A DNA stretch of 64,000 nt from Torymus aiolomorphi (lineage: Eukaryota > Arthropoda > Insecta > Hymenoptera > Torymidae), in NCBI GenBank assembly GCA_036365515.1, contig CM070877.1, forward strand, positions 66,662,522 through 66,726,521. The letters run 5' to 3'. Position numbers and translations under genes: made by a program. The notes beneath the pieces are model-generated. The model was not told the DNA's origin. It worked only from the letters and a program-made list of their open reading frames with translations, and ran no database searches. The first letter of the stretch is position 1, and each line of letters starts with the position of its first letter. Shown one piece after another: positions 1 through 11,548 of this stretch.

Positions 1-805
1 CAACAACAAGTGCAACAATTAGTGATAAATTTTTACTATGCAAGAATTGTATTAGCAAGGAATAAAATCGTCCAACTTTGCTGTGATACCATAGGGCAAT
101 GAAAGTCTGGCAAATGGTTTGAAGCTCGAAGCATCAGACTATCAGCCAGTACTAATGTACATAGTATTAAGATTAGAAAAAAAAAGCCAATAGAAAAGCT
201 ACTTTTAGAAATGTTAGAGACTAAAAGAATTGACACTCCTGCCACTCGCTATGGAATAAAGCATGAAGTAGATGCAAAGGAAGAGTGTGAGAAGTCGTTT
301 CAAGTCATTGTGAAGTAAGTTGGACTGCTAGTCAGTGAAAAATAAACCTGGATATGCGCTAGCCTTGATGGTGTGGTTACTGTAAATGGGTGCGTTCAGA
401 AGATTGTTGAATTCAAGTGTCCTATAACTTGTGAAAAAGTACCTGTTATTGAATAAAACATGCAATGTAAAATACTTAGTATTTATAGAAAATAAAATAT
501 ATTTCAAGGAATCCAGTCAGTATTATACGCAGTGCCAAATTCAAATGTATGTTTCGGGTGTAAATGAATGTGATCTTTTTATTTATTTTCCTGTGAATAA
601 CGGTAGCTGCTGTGTCATTGTTCAAAGAAATGAACACTTTTTAAAGACAACAATTCCAATGTGTGAAGAATTTTATTTTCAGCACTTCTTACCTAAACTG
701 CTTGAAAGAACTGAAAAAGAAAATCAAATTGAAGGAAGAAGTAGAAATAAGAGCGAACAACGAAAGCGACACTTCAGTGGCTCTGATGCAAATAATAATA
801 TATAA
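1..805 (+). pseudogene. YqaJ-type viral recombinase/nuclease of an ISL2EU-like transposon, broken
   Basis: Conceptual translation in shifting frames gives the landmarks of the YqaJ/lambda-exonuclease-like family. A WFEAR...SAS block lies near 113-155, an ATRYGIKHE block near 240-270, and the catalytic-region EFKCP motif near 410-422. A C-terminal block with YYTQCQIQMYV runs in one frame from 431 to 805. Enzymes of this PD-(D/E)XK fold digest or process DNA ends, and ISL2EU transposons are known to carry one beside their transposase. The 5' end lies outside the window, and at least two frameshifts plus a stop near 454 make it a pseudogene. It converges on the THAP/DDE transposase at 1081-2900, with about 275 AT-rich bases between them in which I see no gene. 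A host-domesticated YqaJ gene is less likely, given the decay and the neighbour. Confidence 0.72.
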
Positions 806-1080
806 TGTTTTATAGCTTTTATATTTAAGTACTAGGATAAACGCTCTTATATTTAAGTGTTAGGTTAAAGTTTTTTTAAATACCTGTGTAAAAGTATTGA
901 AAGAATGTTAGATTGCTAAAAGGTTGAGATTATACAATAAAAACCACAGTGATCAAAAGTAAATATGAATATATTTATTTATAAAAATGTTATTGAAAGA
1001 AAAAATATTGTTAAAATTTATTAAAAAAGTCAGTGATAAAATAAATACTGAAATCACATATAATTGCTTTCAATTATTTA

Positions 1081-2900
1081 CTAGTCCCTTCTCTCTGCTA
1101 TTATAGGTGGCTGTAAATTAACTAATACGCAGCATACATGAACAATGTCATCGATGGAAGAAAATAAATTTTCTGGTATCTTGCTGAGAATTTGGTACAT
1201 CCTTAATCGTTGCATAATTCTTTCAACATGAATTCGAACGCTTGCTATGCTATAAGTTTGCTCAGTTTCTTCTTTTGTAAATTCTTTTTTTTTTCTCTAA
1301 AAATGGTGGCATAATAACTACTACTTTCTTTCCTTTTGCATCAAGGCTACGAGTGATTTGTGAAAATCCTTTGTCCGCTAAAACTATGTCTCCATCTTCC
1401 AATAAATCTATTAATCCAGATTCAATAGTAATTTGCGAGACACTCTTTCTACCACCACAGACCAGTGATTTGAAACTGATAAAACCTCCTGGTGTTATGC
1501 CTACTGAAACTTTGGCAGTGAAACCTTTTTTATAATGGGAGTAGGTAAGCACTCGATTGTCAACACTGGCCGGCACCACAATCCTGAATTCAGTGCAATC
1601 AATAATCACACGAGTGTCTTTGTATTCTGAGTAAAAGCACTCTGGCATCGTTCCTTGAACAACATCTTTTCCAGGCCAAAATACTAAGTCAGATGTGGTT
1701 TGTGCTAATGTTTGTAATACTGAGAAAAATATTCTCGAGACTGTTGTCCTGTGTACACTAAATAATAAACTAATCGATGAAAAACTTAATCCTGACTTCA
1801 TTTTCATTAAAAATATTAATAACCTATTTTCCTTAGAAACTTTACAGTTGCCACTAGTTGTATCATTAAATCTTCTTAACCAAAAATTGAAATTGTTAAA
1901 CGATACTCCAGCAAGATCCAAAAGCTGTTCATTTTATTTTATTGATTGAAAGCCTACGAAACTGGACACAGCATTTATTTCCTCACTATTACAGCTAACA
2001 TCTTGATCTATAAAAACCTTGGAATTCGTACCACAACGTTTGTTACATGTTCTTGGAATGTTGAATATTACACTTTTATAATCAATTATCACTATATCTG
2101 TTTGTATTTCTGCCTCACACTTTGAACCATCAATATATCTATTGCATATAAATGATTTTTCCGACTCAGTAGCATCAATAATAAAATTTGTTGAAGTTCC
2201 TTTATCTACATACTCTGGAATACGAGACTGCACTTCAAAATCGTTCAGTATCTCATTTTCATGATGTTCCTCAGTATCATGTGGTATGGCAGTTATACTA
2301 TTTTCATTTTCAATTGAATTTTCTTCCACATATTCATCTTGATTATTAACTGATATCTTGATGGTGGGTAACTTTACTTTTCTTAAATAAAGTCTGCGTT
2401 TCACGAATCGAGCATGTCTGTACTAAAAATAAGGTAAAAATAAATAAATCAATTTTTAATTGAAATATTTTATTATATTTCATTATACCTGTTTACTGCA
2501 GCTGCTTCATTCTTTAGATTTCTTTCTGCAGTAGAGAATATTGAGGGAATATACGCAGGACTATTTTCCTCATTTGATTTCTTTTGACCAATAAAATGAT
2601 CACAGCATATCATGCTTGATGGTTTTGGTTGCCATTCGTCAGTACTATAATAATTTAATCAATAATTAATTTGGATAATTAAAAATACAATATGTAAACA
2701 AATACTCAGAGCAGTCGCTATGGAGCTATGGAACATATGTTACAGATAAAGGTTATATCTTACTTGATCGTCCTTACAGCTGTAATCCATTTCTGCCGCA
2801 GGTCAGATTTAGAAGCAGCAGAAGGAAATCTGTAAAATTTACACCCACTTTTCCATGCCTTATTTTTGCGGTTTTTCACGCAACAAGTATGATTACCCAT
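1081..2900 (-). pseudogene. THAP-domain DDE transposase (ISL2EU-like), three exons, broken
   Basis: I infer three exons: 2900-2764, 2644-2489 and 2417-1081, with GT/AG borders. The first two encode a C2CH THAP zinc finger: MGNHTCCVKN start, a lysine-rich loop, then CCDHF and a closing IPSIF. THAP domains bind element ends. Exon 3 holds an acidic linker, a helix-turn-helix block (SFSSISLLFSVHRTTVSRIF) and a DDE_4-type catalytic core. First Asp is in IIDCTEF, second Asp in VLADKGF, and the Glu in RIHVERIMQ. The gene is dead as read. There is an in-frame TAA at 1934-1936, and a length change in the T run near 1283-1292 puts the Glu-bearing tail (to 1081) out of frame. It pairs with the YqaJ gene, the two-gene layout of ISL2EU elements. 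Confidence 0.75.
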
Positions 2901-3270
2901 TTCTTAATAATAATTTCCATATACGTGTACTGCTTTTTTCCCCCTCGTTTTGACTCAGTTTGCCGCCTCGTGCGCTGTCGTCGTTTTTTTCTATCCCCTC
3001 CACTGTAATGCACGGAGTGAATACTTGCCTTATTTTATACTTTCGTAGCAAGTTATATTAACAATATTATTATTTTTACAGTCATGAAAAGAATTATTAC
3101 CATTTGTAGATAGTGCTTGTTGCATAGATGAGATTGGAATAAATAAAAGGACTATAAACAAATTGTGTTGTTAGAATATTCTTTTATACATAGAGTTTGC
3201 ACTTATCACGCGCGTATTTTAGACTTGTCACATATTCTTAATATAAAAAATCCAGGTGTTCTCCCGAAAA
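2901..3270. other. No gene seen; 5' flank of the THAP transposase
   Basis: AT-rich DNA with a short T-rich and CG-containing stretch near 2940-3010. I see no coding segment, and I could not place the terminal inverted repeat of the transposon because its other end is outside the window. Confidence 0.5.
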
Positions 3271-3365
3271 GTGCTAGTTTTCGTGACAACCTCGTGAAAT
3301 GTGCTAGTTTTCGTTACAAGCAGTGGAACGTGCTAGTCTTCGCCGCAGACAAGCGGATCGTACTA
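3271..3365 (+). repeat. 30-bp minisatellite, left part
   Basis: Diverged units built on GTGCTAGTCTTCGCCGCA followed by an AAGCGGATC tail, about 30 bp each. The array stops at the TA target site of the foldback element at 3366 and resumes after it at 4829, so both parts were one array. The units stay open in a reading frame that gives repeated LVF and AAIKRI-like peptides. The peptide is low-complexity and I assign no function. Confidence 0.75.
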
Positions 3366-4828
3366 AGGTAAAAGGCCATATTATGAGACAGTGTTTCATG
3401 GGTCAACAGAGGTTTTCGATTTTTAAAATTGATTAAAACTGAAATCAGGTGAATTTTTTTACATATATCTGGTTTTAAGCTTCTAGAATGATAAAAAAAT
3501 TTTTGTTTTAGAAAAAGAGTTAAAAAAATTATGTAATTAATTAAAAATCGCAGCTACTTTGACGTCCGTATTATGAGACACGGTCGAAACGATTTGTCCG
3601 TGTGTCTCATAGAGAATGGCCATATTATGAGACACTCTTTTACACCCTATTTATTGAAAAAGAACTCTTTTATTTCAAAATTTCTATGCTAATTATACAG
3701 TAATCTTTATTCCTCAGCATTACTTTGGTCAATCACAGATAAAAAACTAATATAAACCTTGATTAGAACCTTTATCAAAAATCATAATACAGAGCCTCAA
3801 AAGTCTAACCTGACTGATTTTGATTCCTCCGAATAAGAGATTCCAAATCTAGTTGTTCGATAACTGATTTATGGGCTGGAAGACTTCATTGTAGAAAATA
3901 ATTGAACTCGGTGGACTACACAATTTCATATTTGACATGATTTTATTTATTTTAGTTTATTTATAATTTTATTTTTTTCATTTTATTTTAATTATTATAG
4001 AAAATTTAATCCATGCAAACCATAACTATTATAAATTAAAAAATCATATTAAATATGAAATTATGTGGTTCACCGAGCCCAATTATTTCCTACAATGAAA
4101 TCTACCAGCCCATAAATCAGTTATCGAACAACTGGGTTTGAAATCTCTTATACGCAGGAATCAAAATCACTCATGTTAGACTTTTGAGGTTATGTTTTAT
4201 AATTTTTAATTAAGATTTATTTCCGTTTTCTAGGTTTCATAAATTAAAATAAAGGTGAGGAATGAAGATTGCTTCATTATTAAAGTAAAAAGTTTGTAAT
4301 AAAAGAGTTTTTTTCAATAAATAGTGTGTAAAAGAGTGTCTCAATAATGGGGACAAGGTGAACCGTATTATGAGACACGTCTAATATTGTACCATAAATA
4401 CGGACTTCCGAAAACCAAATGTACATATTATGAGACAGCTAAATAATTTAATAAACTTTTTTAAGTTTGTGATGACTTATCATTTATTTAGAATCTACAG
4501 CTCTTAATCTTTTAAATAAGCTAGGTAACATATTTTGGAATCATTTAAATTCCTTGCAATATATAAGCTAAATAGTCATTGCTCTTGCTGCTTCCATTCA
4601 AATAACAGAGTGCTATCTACATAACGTTCATGCGTAAATTCTATATTATTTTCTTAAATATTAAACACTTCAAAACAACCTACAAATTCACATACTTATA
4701 GCATTGAAAACTTATGCTTATGAATATAATTTTTGTTTGATAATATGAGCAATAATTATTTTCAAAATTTAGTTTTCTTTCTGGTGTCTCATAAACGTGG
4801 ACAGTGTCTCATATACGGCCTTTTACCT
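3366..4828. mobile_element. Non-autonomous foldback DNA element, TA target duplication
   Basis: The ends are AGGTAAAAGGCC and its inverse GGCCTTTTACCT, each bordered by TA (3364-3365 and 4829-4830). The two halves are diverged inverted copies over much of their length. For example, a block near 3700-3960 returns inverted at 4020-4200, and TATTATGAGACA-type motifs recur in both subterminal regions. No ORF of note is present, so it would need a transposase in trans. The TA duplication and palindromic form fit a Tc1/mariner-like or similar non-autonomous family. The superfamily cannot be fixed from the ends alone. Confidence 0.8.
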
Positions 4829-4941
4829 TAGTCTTCGTCGCAGTCATGCGGATCGTGCTAGTCCTCGCCGCAATCAAGCGGATCATGCTAGTCTTCGACT
4901 CGAATCAATTCGCGGCAATCTGAATCGTGCTAGTTTTCGTA
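4829..4941 (+). repeat. 30-bp minisatellite, right part
   Basis: Continuation of the array interrupted at 3366. Clear units (GTGCTAGTCCTCGCCGCA then a GCGGATC-type tail) are followed by one longer, degenerate unit and a final GTGCTAGTTTTCGT. Confidence 0.75.
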
Positions 4942-5336
4942 AGGAGCGTCGATATATTAAGTGCCTAGCTGTGGATATAGCCACAATTACCTTACTGTGT
5001 TATTGCATTAACACGTAATACACGGGCTTGAATTTTAAAACCACTTCGCGGATCATTTTCAGTTATTAGTATCTCATTGTAATAATGATTGACGTAAATT
5101 TTAGCTCCAAATTCAGGCCAAAAAATAAGCTAAATAGTGGACCATTTTTTCGCCACTCTTACAGTCTTTTTTAGATAAACATTTTACTTGAACCCTTCAA
5201 TTCGGACTCCTCCTTTTTTACTATAAACTAATTTCGATATTCAATACCTGGATAAGAAAAATTTATAGATTTCTAGAATTTTACTTACTTTTTAATATTA
5301 ATCTTTAATTATTTATCCATTATCAATCTTTTTCAG
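4942..5336. other. No gene seen; AT-rich DNA upstream of the kinesin exon
   Basis: No coding segment recognised. The last bases (TTTTTCAG, 5329-5336) form a good splice acceptor with a pyrimidine tract for the exon that follows. Confidence 0.5.
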
Positions 5337-5451
5337 GTCTTTGACAACTTTAGGTTTAGTTATTTCTAAACTAGCAGACCAGAATCCCAGTGGCAAAAAT
5401 CGAGATAAATTTGTACCATACAGAGATTCAGTACTTACGTGGCTTCTAAAG
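5337..5451 (+). CDS. Single exon of a kinesin-3 motor domain (KIF13/Khc-73-like)
   Basis: Reading from 5341, 37 codons encode [14 protein letters not shown], a short lysine/asparagine-rich loop, and [14 protein letters not shown]. This matches the switch II helix/alpha4 to loop 12 region of kinesin motors, and the wording is closest to the KIF13/Khc-73 branch of kinesin-3. In a full motor it would form part of the microtubule-binding face. TTTTTCAG precedes it. The donor after AAG (GTCTGT) is poor. No flanking kinesin exons are visible in the window. It may be a true exon in a gene with long repeat-filled introns, or a captured fragment. The uninterrupted frame favours the former or a recent capture. 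Confidence 0.75.
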
Positions 5452-6009
5452 GTCTGTAAACTAAAAGACTTGAATATTTTGTGTGTATTTCTTGTTTTTA
5501 CCAGTATTAGTTCCATAAAAACTTTACTTTTTTTAAATGTACAATATATTTATTTATTTTATTTATAATACTAACTACCACCTACAAAAAGTTACGAAAT
5601 TACCATAGTGGGCTGAGAAAACGCATGCATATTTACAAGTAGTATGAGTGCACACGTTGCAATTGCCTCGGTCACGCCGCCTCTGTGACGCTGCGAATAT
5701 TATCGCGCTTGCAAAATGTGTCGCATGAAGCAGACAGTATAGCTTGGATGACGAAGATAAAAAGACAGTTGCCGTGGCACCCATTCATTTAGGCACAGTC
5801 AGTAACTTTTGCAGAAAAGCATGCATCTAGCACTTTATGAGGCGAAAATTATATTCGTAACTATCAAAACCCAAAATTCTAGGGTGTTAATGATAAATTA
5901 CAAGTAATAATATGAGTCATTATAGTTACCTTAAATTAATTACGACCTATATCACAGTATAACTTGAAAAAATGAGCAGCATAGAGCCGAATGAATATTT
6001 ATACTTAAT
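5452..6009. other. No gene seen; flank of the Penelope insertion
   Basis: AT-rich with a short GC-richer stretch at 5630-5780 that does not resemble a known protein. It ends in the 12-bp TTTATACTTAAT target copy at 5998-6009. Confidence 0.5.
5998..6009 (+). repeat. Left target-site duplication of the Penelope composite
   Basis: TTTATACTTAAT here is repeated exactly at 11605-11616, just outside the two ends of the Penelope-like insertion. Confidence 0.8.
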
Positions 6010-6088
6010 TGTAGTTGACTTTATCACCCATGTTCATTGTATTTCTTAAGGGAATCGATGAGTACACAAGATAAGTTAATTCATTCTG

Positions 6089-6127
6089 TGCAACGTTTCG
6101 GTAATACAATTATTACCTTTATCAAGT
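6089..6127 (-). ncRNA. Hammerhead-ribozyme-like motif, inverted pseudo-LTR
   Basis: Minus-strand CTTGATAAA, then a 7-bp stem GGTAATA/TATTACC with an ATTG loop, then GAAAC. This is the layout of hammerhead stem II and its flanking core. It is the same motif as at 7542 and 11511. Confidence 0.5.
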
Positions 6128-6740
6128 ACTGTAAATTTATTTAGCTTATTATTTTACAATATGTCAAAGTAGTTCTCTATTTACAAAGATAGTCAGACGT
6201 TCTTACCATATTATTTGGTGTAGTCAAGGGTATAAAGTATGGAATAATTATAAGCACAAGTATTGATCTAAAAAAACAACAAAAACATATATGTTTTTTG
6301 CACAAAAATTGAACTCAGCTAGTTAACAATTAAATATATTTTTTGCCTCCAGTCCTTATTTTATTTTATTTTAAATTTTGTGGAAAATTTTAATAAAAAT
6401 TTTAACATCACAATAATAAATTAATACATAAACCAACACAATAATAAATTAACACGTAATAATAAATTAACACAATAATAAATTAACACATAATAATAAT
6501 TTAACACAATAATAAATTAACACGTAAATTAAGCAAAAGCAGTCAAGATTTTAAAAAGAAGAACCGAGATGTTGATACTTTAACGTGTCAAACGTAAGTG
6601 AAATAAAAACAAAATTGAGATTTGAATTCGGCAGAACGACAACTGTCATGTGTACAAACGTCGAATTCAAATCTACATGATCATTTCGGGCCACTAGGCC
6701 CTATGGCGGCAAATTTGAATTGAATATAAGGACTAGAGTT

Positions 6741-7503
6741 TACAATTTTTTATTTCTTTTTAATTTTTGTAACAACTGATTATAATGTTTACTTAAATTT
6801 TGAGTGTCTTCTTTAATGTTTATAGCATTATCTTGTAAACGTATGTGAATCATTTCTGAAATGAATCTTTTTCTCTAGTTACTTTCATTATCTAAAATTT
6901 GGACGTTGTCAAATTCAAATTCATGATTATTTATGGTCATATGTTCATTAATAACACATTGTTTGTCTACTTTTTTTGTATTGGCAATATGTTCATTAAC
7001 TCTCATTTTCGGCATAGGTTTACTTTGTCCTACGTATGTTGCGTTACAATCTTTACAGTTAATTTTGTACACTCTATTCGGTTGCTCATTTTTTTCCGTT
7101 TTATCCTTTCCTCTAATGATAAATTGGTTTAAATTATTTTCTATTTTTGGTATTGTTCTTATACCTAGATTACTTAAACTGTGCGAAACCTTCTCAAAAA
7201 ATCTTGGTATATATCGTAAACTGATGTAAGTTTTGTATCTATTATTATTATTGTTATTATTATTCTTGTTATTATTAGTATATTTTATTTTATTAATTCT
7301 TTTTTTAATATGAAATTCAATAAATTTGACTGGATATGAATTATTTAGTAAAAATTTTTAATTAATTGTACATTTTTTTCCTGAAATCTTACATCGGCAA
7401 GTAACAAGGCCCTGTCCGTTAAATTATATACCATTGCTCTTTTTTGGCTTATTGAGTGATCGGACTGAAAATTTAAAAACCTTCCCGGAAAGGTCGGTTT
7501 ATG
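6741..7503 (-). pseudogene. Penelope RT C-terminus plus GIY-YIG endonuclease, truncated copy
   Basis: The minus strand begins within the RT thumb region (HKPTF, then a SQKRAMVYNL block near 7440) and continues into a GIY-YIG endonuclease. That part has the readable stretch VYKINCKDCNATYVGQS near 7030-7075, then KMRVNEH and NNHEFEFDNVQILD. The GIY-YIG domain nicks target DNA during Penelope insertion. Several frameshifts and a stop after the ILDNESN block (near 6875) break it. The corresponding part of the forward copy lies at 10213-10890 and is nearly identical. Confidence 0.85.
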
Positions 7504-7541
7504 ATATTATTGTAAAATAATAAGTTAAATAAATTTACAGT

Positions 7542-7579
7542 GCTTGATAAAGGTAATAATTGTATTACCGAAACGTTGC
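7542..7579 (+). ncRNA. Hammerhead-ribozyme-like motif, 5' pseudo-LTR
   Basis: GCTTGATAAA, a perfect 7-bp stem (GGTAATA/TATTACC, loop ATTG), then GAAAC. GTGC before and GCAC after can close an outer stem. Penelope-like elements are known to carry hammerhead ribozymes in their pseudo-LTRs. The core here (CUUGAUAA rather than CUGAUGA) departs from the consensus, so activity is doubtful. Confidence 0.5.
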
Positions 7580-7639
7580 ACAGAATGAAATAAATTATCT
7601 TGTGTACTCATTATTTCATCGATTCCCTTAAGAAATACA

Positions 7640-9531
7640 ATGAACATGGGTGATAAAGTCAACTACAATAAATTGAGGTCTGGATGCAAAAATACCTCCA
7701 CCACTATCTACGACAATATGTCATACTTCAAGAACATCGAAATAAGGTATGGAAAAAATAGCACGAGAATTATGAAAAGCTGGCTGAAGGTCAATCGCCA
7801 ACTTATGAAAGCACGATCGCAACTGAAGTTTCTTCTCGCGTTTAGAACTCATGATATACATCCTACACACGTACATAACGTGAGCCGAAATTTAAAACAC
7901 CTAATGTTCTATAGCAAAACAGGCAACACAAGATACGATACGGAGATAAACAAAACAAAAAGCAAAATCTTAAATATTGAAATAGAAGATGTTAATATAC
8001 ATATCTACCATTTAGAAAAAAAGAAACAAACTTTGAAGATAAATTAGTTAAAATAGTACCCATAGATATTGTTAATGAATTTCTAAATAAAAATGAAGAA
8101 TGTATTGAAAAAATGAGAAAAAATCAGGACGATATACATACAAAAAAATTCAATAACATTGTAAGTAGAATTAACAACAACAAACAAAATAAACAAAATA
8201 ACGCAAGTAACTGTTCAAACGATATAAATGGTTTCACAATATGACTAATATAAACATACCAAATGATATCATTGATGTTATGTCCCTTGGACAAAAATAC
8301 AACAAGTGTACAGATATTAATGAAAAAACAGCCATAAGTATAATAAAAAGTGTTGAACAGTTACTTGAAAATAATAGTTTTTCAAATGATACTAACAATA
8401 TGATTCGAAGTCAAATCATTAATAACATGCAAAATCACATGAATAAAAAGACTCACATAAAACTTGAGGACAGGATATTTGCACAAAAATTGAATAAAGC
8501 AAAAACCTTCTTAAAAAATCATGACATTTTTTTCACAATGGCAGACAAAGGCAATGTAACTGTAGCTTTGGCAAGAGATACGTATAAAACAAAAATGAAT
8601 GAATTATTGACCGATGTTAGTACGCACAAAACTCTCAAGAAAAACCCATTGAATAAACTACAAAAAGAAGTTAAGAATATCATGACACATAGGAACAATA
8701 ATAAATATTTAAAAAAACAATATCATAAAAGCAACTTACACAAACAGATACAGTATTACCGAAAATATATGGTTTACCGAAAATACATAAAAACAATACT
8801 CCATTGAGACCAATAGTGTCATGTATAAATAGTCCAACGTATAATTTAGCAAAAACACTAGATAACATTATTCGCGATAGCATTCCAAAACCGAATTCAT
8901 ATGTAAAAAATAGCCATGATTTAATTAAAAAGATTAAAGACATTGTAGTTCCAAATGATCATGTACTAATATCACTAGATGTCACTTCACTTTTCACTAA
9001 TGTCCCAATGGAATTAGTAAAAAGTAGCATAGATAGGAGATATGGACACATTAAGAAAAAATATGATATACCACTTAATGAAATTATAGATGTATCCGAG
9101 TTTCTTATGAAAAACACTTTTTTTCAATACGATGGCCAGTACTATCAGCAAATATTTGGCTCCCCTATGGGTAATCCCATCAGCCCTATATTTGCTGATA
9201 TTGTGATGGTTGATTTGGAAGATGAGTGTTTAAAAAAGCTTAAATTTAAACCGGTTTTTTTATTACAGATATGTAGATGACATTATTATGTGCATACCAA
9301 AAAATAAAATAAAGGATACTCTTGATGTGTTCAACTCTTATCATGAAAGATTGAAATTTACACATGAAGTTGAAGAAAATGGACAAATTAATTTTTTAGA
9401 AGTTAAACTAATTAGAGAAAAAGAACGTATTATTACGAATTGGTATCACAAACCGACGTTTTCTGAAAGGTTTTTAAATTTTCAGTCCGATCACCCAATA
9501 AGCCAAAAAAGAGCAATGGTATATAATTTAA
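7640..9531 (+). pseudogene. Penelope-like reverse transcriptase, N-terminal and catalytic part
   Basis: Starts at an ATG within the pseudo-LTR. The N-terminal region (7640-8240) is lysine/asparagine rich with a frameshift near 8047. The RT core then shows GLPKIHKN (near 8772), motif A DVTSLFTNVP (near 8980-9008), motif B GSPMGNPISPIFADI (near 9160-9205) and the catalytic YVDD (near 9271). It copies RNA into DNA at the target. There are at least three frameshifts: near 8047-8240, near 8755, and in the T run at 9254-9262 just before YVDD. The frame is then cut by a foldback element after the SQKRAMVYNL block at 9531. The protein resumes at 10213. Confidence 0.85.
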
Positions 9532-10208
9532 GGACGTTCTCTTGGTCGAAATAGCAGTTTTCGAATTTTTAACTTTTAAATAATGTTTAATTAATTTAAT
9601 AATCCAAAAGTAAGTACATATAACAAATATACACTAGAAGGAGCATAAAACAAATTTTTAAAACGAATTCAGGCAATATTTACCATGATATTGTTAAAAT
9701 TAAAGACAAAAACTTCAATAAGTTACCTAATTTTTTTTGTTTCTTATCCAATCTTAACGAAATAAAGCTTATTTTGTTCGCTAAGAAATTTCAGAGGGAG
9801 TATCGATGGGAAAATTTATGATACGAGTTATCAATACGACGTAATATCAATTTGTTTATTAAAACTTGACTTACTTTTCTTAAATAAATTGATATTACGC
9901 CGTACTGGTAACTCGTATCATAAATTTTCCCATCGATACTCCCCCTGAAATTTCTTAACGAACAAAATAAGCTTTATTTCGTTAAGATTAGATAAGAAAG
10001 AAAAAAAATTAGGTAACTTATTGAAGTTTTTGTCTTTAATTTTAACAATATCATAGTAACTATTGCCTGAATTCGTTTGAAAAAAATTGTTTTATGTTCC
10101 CTCTAATGTATATTTGTTATATGTACTTACTACTGGATTATTAAATTAATTGAACATTATTTGAAAGTTAAGAATTCGAAAACTGCTGTTTCAACCAAGA
10201 GGACGCCC
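9532..10208. mobile_element. 677-bp foldback element with TTAA target duplication
   Basis: The ends are GGACGTTCTCTTGGTC and its near-perfect inverse, each next to TTAA (9528-9531 and 10209-10212). The uninterrupted sequence in the inverted Penelope copy (near 7420-7430) carries one TTAA at this point, which proves the insertion. The two arms of about 330 bp are inverted copies meeting near 9870. There is no ORF. TTAA duplication fits piggyBac-like or Kolobok-like mobilisation. The terminal bases do not decide between them. Confidence 0.88.
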
Positions 10209-10212
10209 TTAA

Positions 10213-10890
10213 CGGACAGGGCCTTGTTACTTGCCGATGTAAGATCTCAGGAAAAAAATGTACAATTAATTAAAAAATTTTTACTAAATAATTCATATCC
10301 AGTCAAATTTGTTGAATTTCATATTAAAAAAAGAATTAATAAAATAAAATATACTAATAATAACAAGACTAATAATAACAATAATAATAATAGATACAAA
10401 ACTTACATCAGTTTACGATATGTACCAAGATTATTTGAGAAGTTTTCCCACAGTTTAAGTAATCTAGGTATAAGAACAATACCAAAAATAGAAAATAATT
10501 TAAACCAATTTATCATTAGAGGAAAGGATAAAACGGAAAAAAATGAGCAACCGAATATAGTGTACAAAATTAACTGTAAAGATTGTAACGCAACATACGT
10601 AGGAGAAAGTAAACCTATGCCGAAAATGAGAGTTAATAAACATATTGCCAATACAAAAAAGTAGACAAACAAGTGTTATTAATAAACATATGACCATAAA
10701 TAATCATGAATTTGAATTTGACAACGTCCAAATTTTAGATAATGAAAGAAACTGGAGAAAAAGATTAATTTCAGAAATGATTCACATACGTTTACAAAAT
10801 AATGCTATAAACATTAAAGAAGACACTCAAAATTTAAGTACACATTATAATCAGTTGTTACAAAAATTAAAAAGAAATAAAAAATTGTAA
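10213..10890 (+). pseudogene. Penelope RT thumb and GIY-YIG endonuclease, forward copy
   Basis: Continues the protein cut at 9531. RALLLADVRSQEKNVQ leads to an asparagine-rich linker and then the GIY-YIG core, VYKINCKDCNATYVGES at about 10560-10610, followed by MRVNKHIAN. A frameshift near 10660 moves the rest (NKHMTINNHEFEFDN, to the stop at 10890) into another frame. In the family this domain cuts target DNA for primed reverse transcription. Confidence 0.85.
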
Positions 10891-11510
10891 ACTCTAGTCC
10901 TTTTATATATTCAATTCAAATTTGCCGCCATAGGGCCTAGTTGCCCGAAATGATCATGTAGATTTGAATTCAACGTTTGTAGACATGACAGTTGTCGTTC
11001 TGCCGAATTCAAATCTTAATTTTGTTTTTATTTCACTTACATTTGACACGTTAAAGTATCAACATCTCGGTTGTTCTTTTTAAAATCTTGACTGCTTTTG
11101 CTTAATTTACCTATGAATTTATTATTGTGTTAAATTATTATTACGTGTTAATTTATTATTGTTTTAATTTATTATTACGTGTTAATTTATTATTGTGTTG
11201 GTTTATGTATTAATTTATTATTGTGATGTTAACATTTTTATTAAAATTTTCCACAAAATTTAAAATAAAATAAAATAAGAAGGACTGGAGGTAAAAAATA
11301 TATTTAATTGTTAACTAGCTGAGTTCAATTTTTGTGCAAAAAACATATATGTTTTTGTTGTTTTTTCTAGATCAATACTTGTGCTTATAATTATTCCATA
11401 CTTTATACCCTTGACTACACCAAATAGTATGGTAAGAACGTCTGACTATCTTTGTAAATAGAGAACTACTTTGACATATTGTAAAATAATAAGTTAAATA
11501 AATTTACAGT

Positions 11511-11548
11511 GCTTGATAAAGGTAATAATTGTATTACCGAAACATTGC
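11511..11548 (+). ncRNA. Hammerhead-ribozyme-like motif, 3' pseudo-LTR
   Basis: Same stem and GAAAC element as at 7542. One base after GAAAC differs (GAAACATTGC against GAAACGTTGC). Confidence 0.5.
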
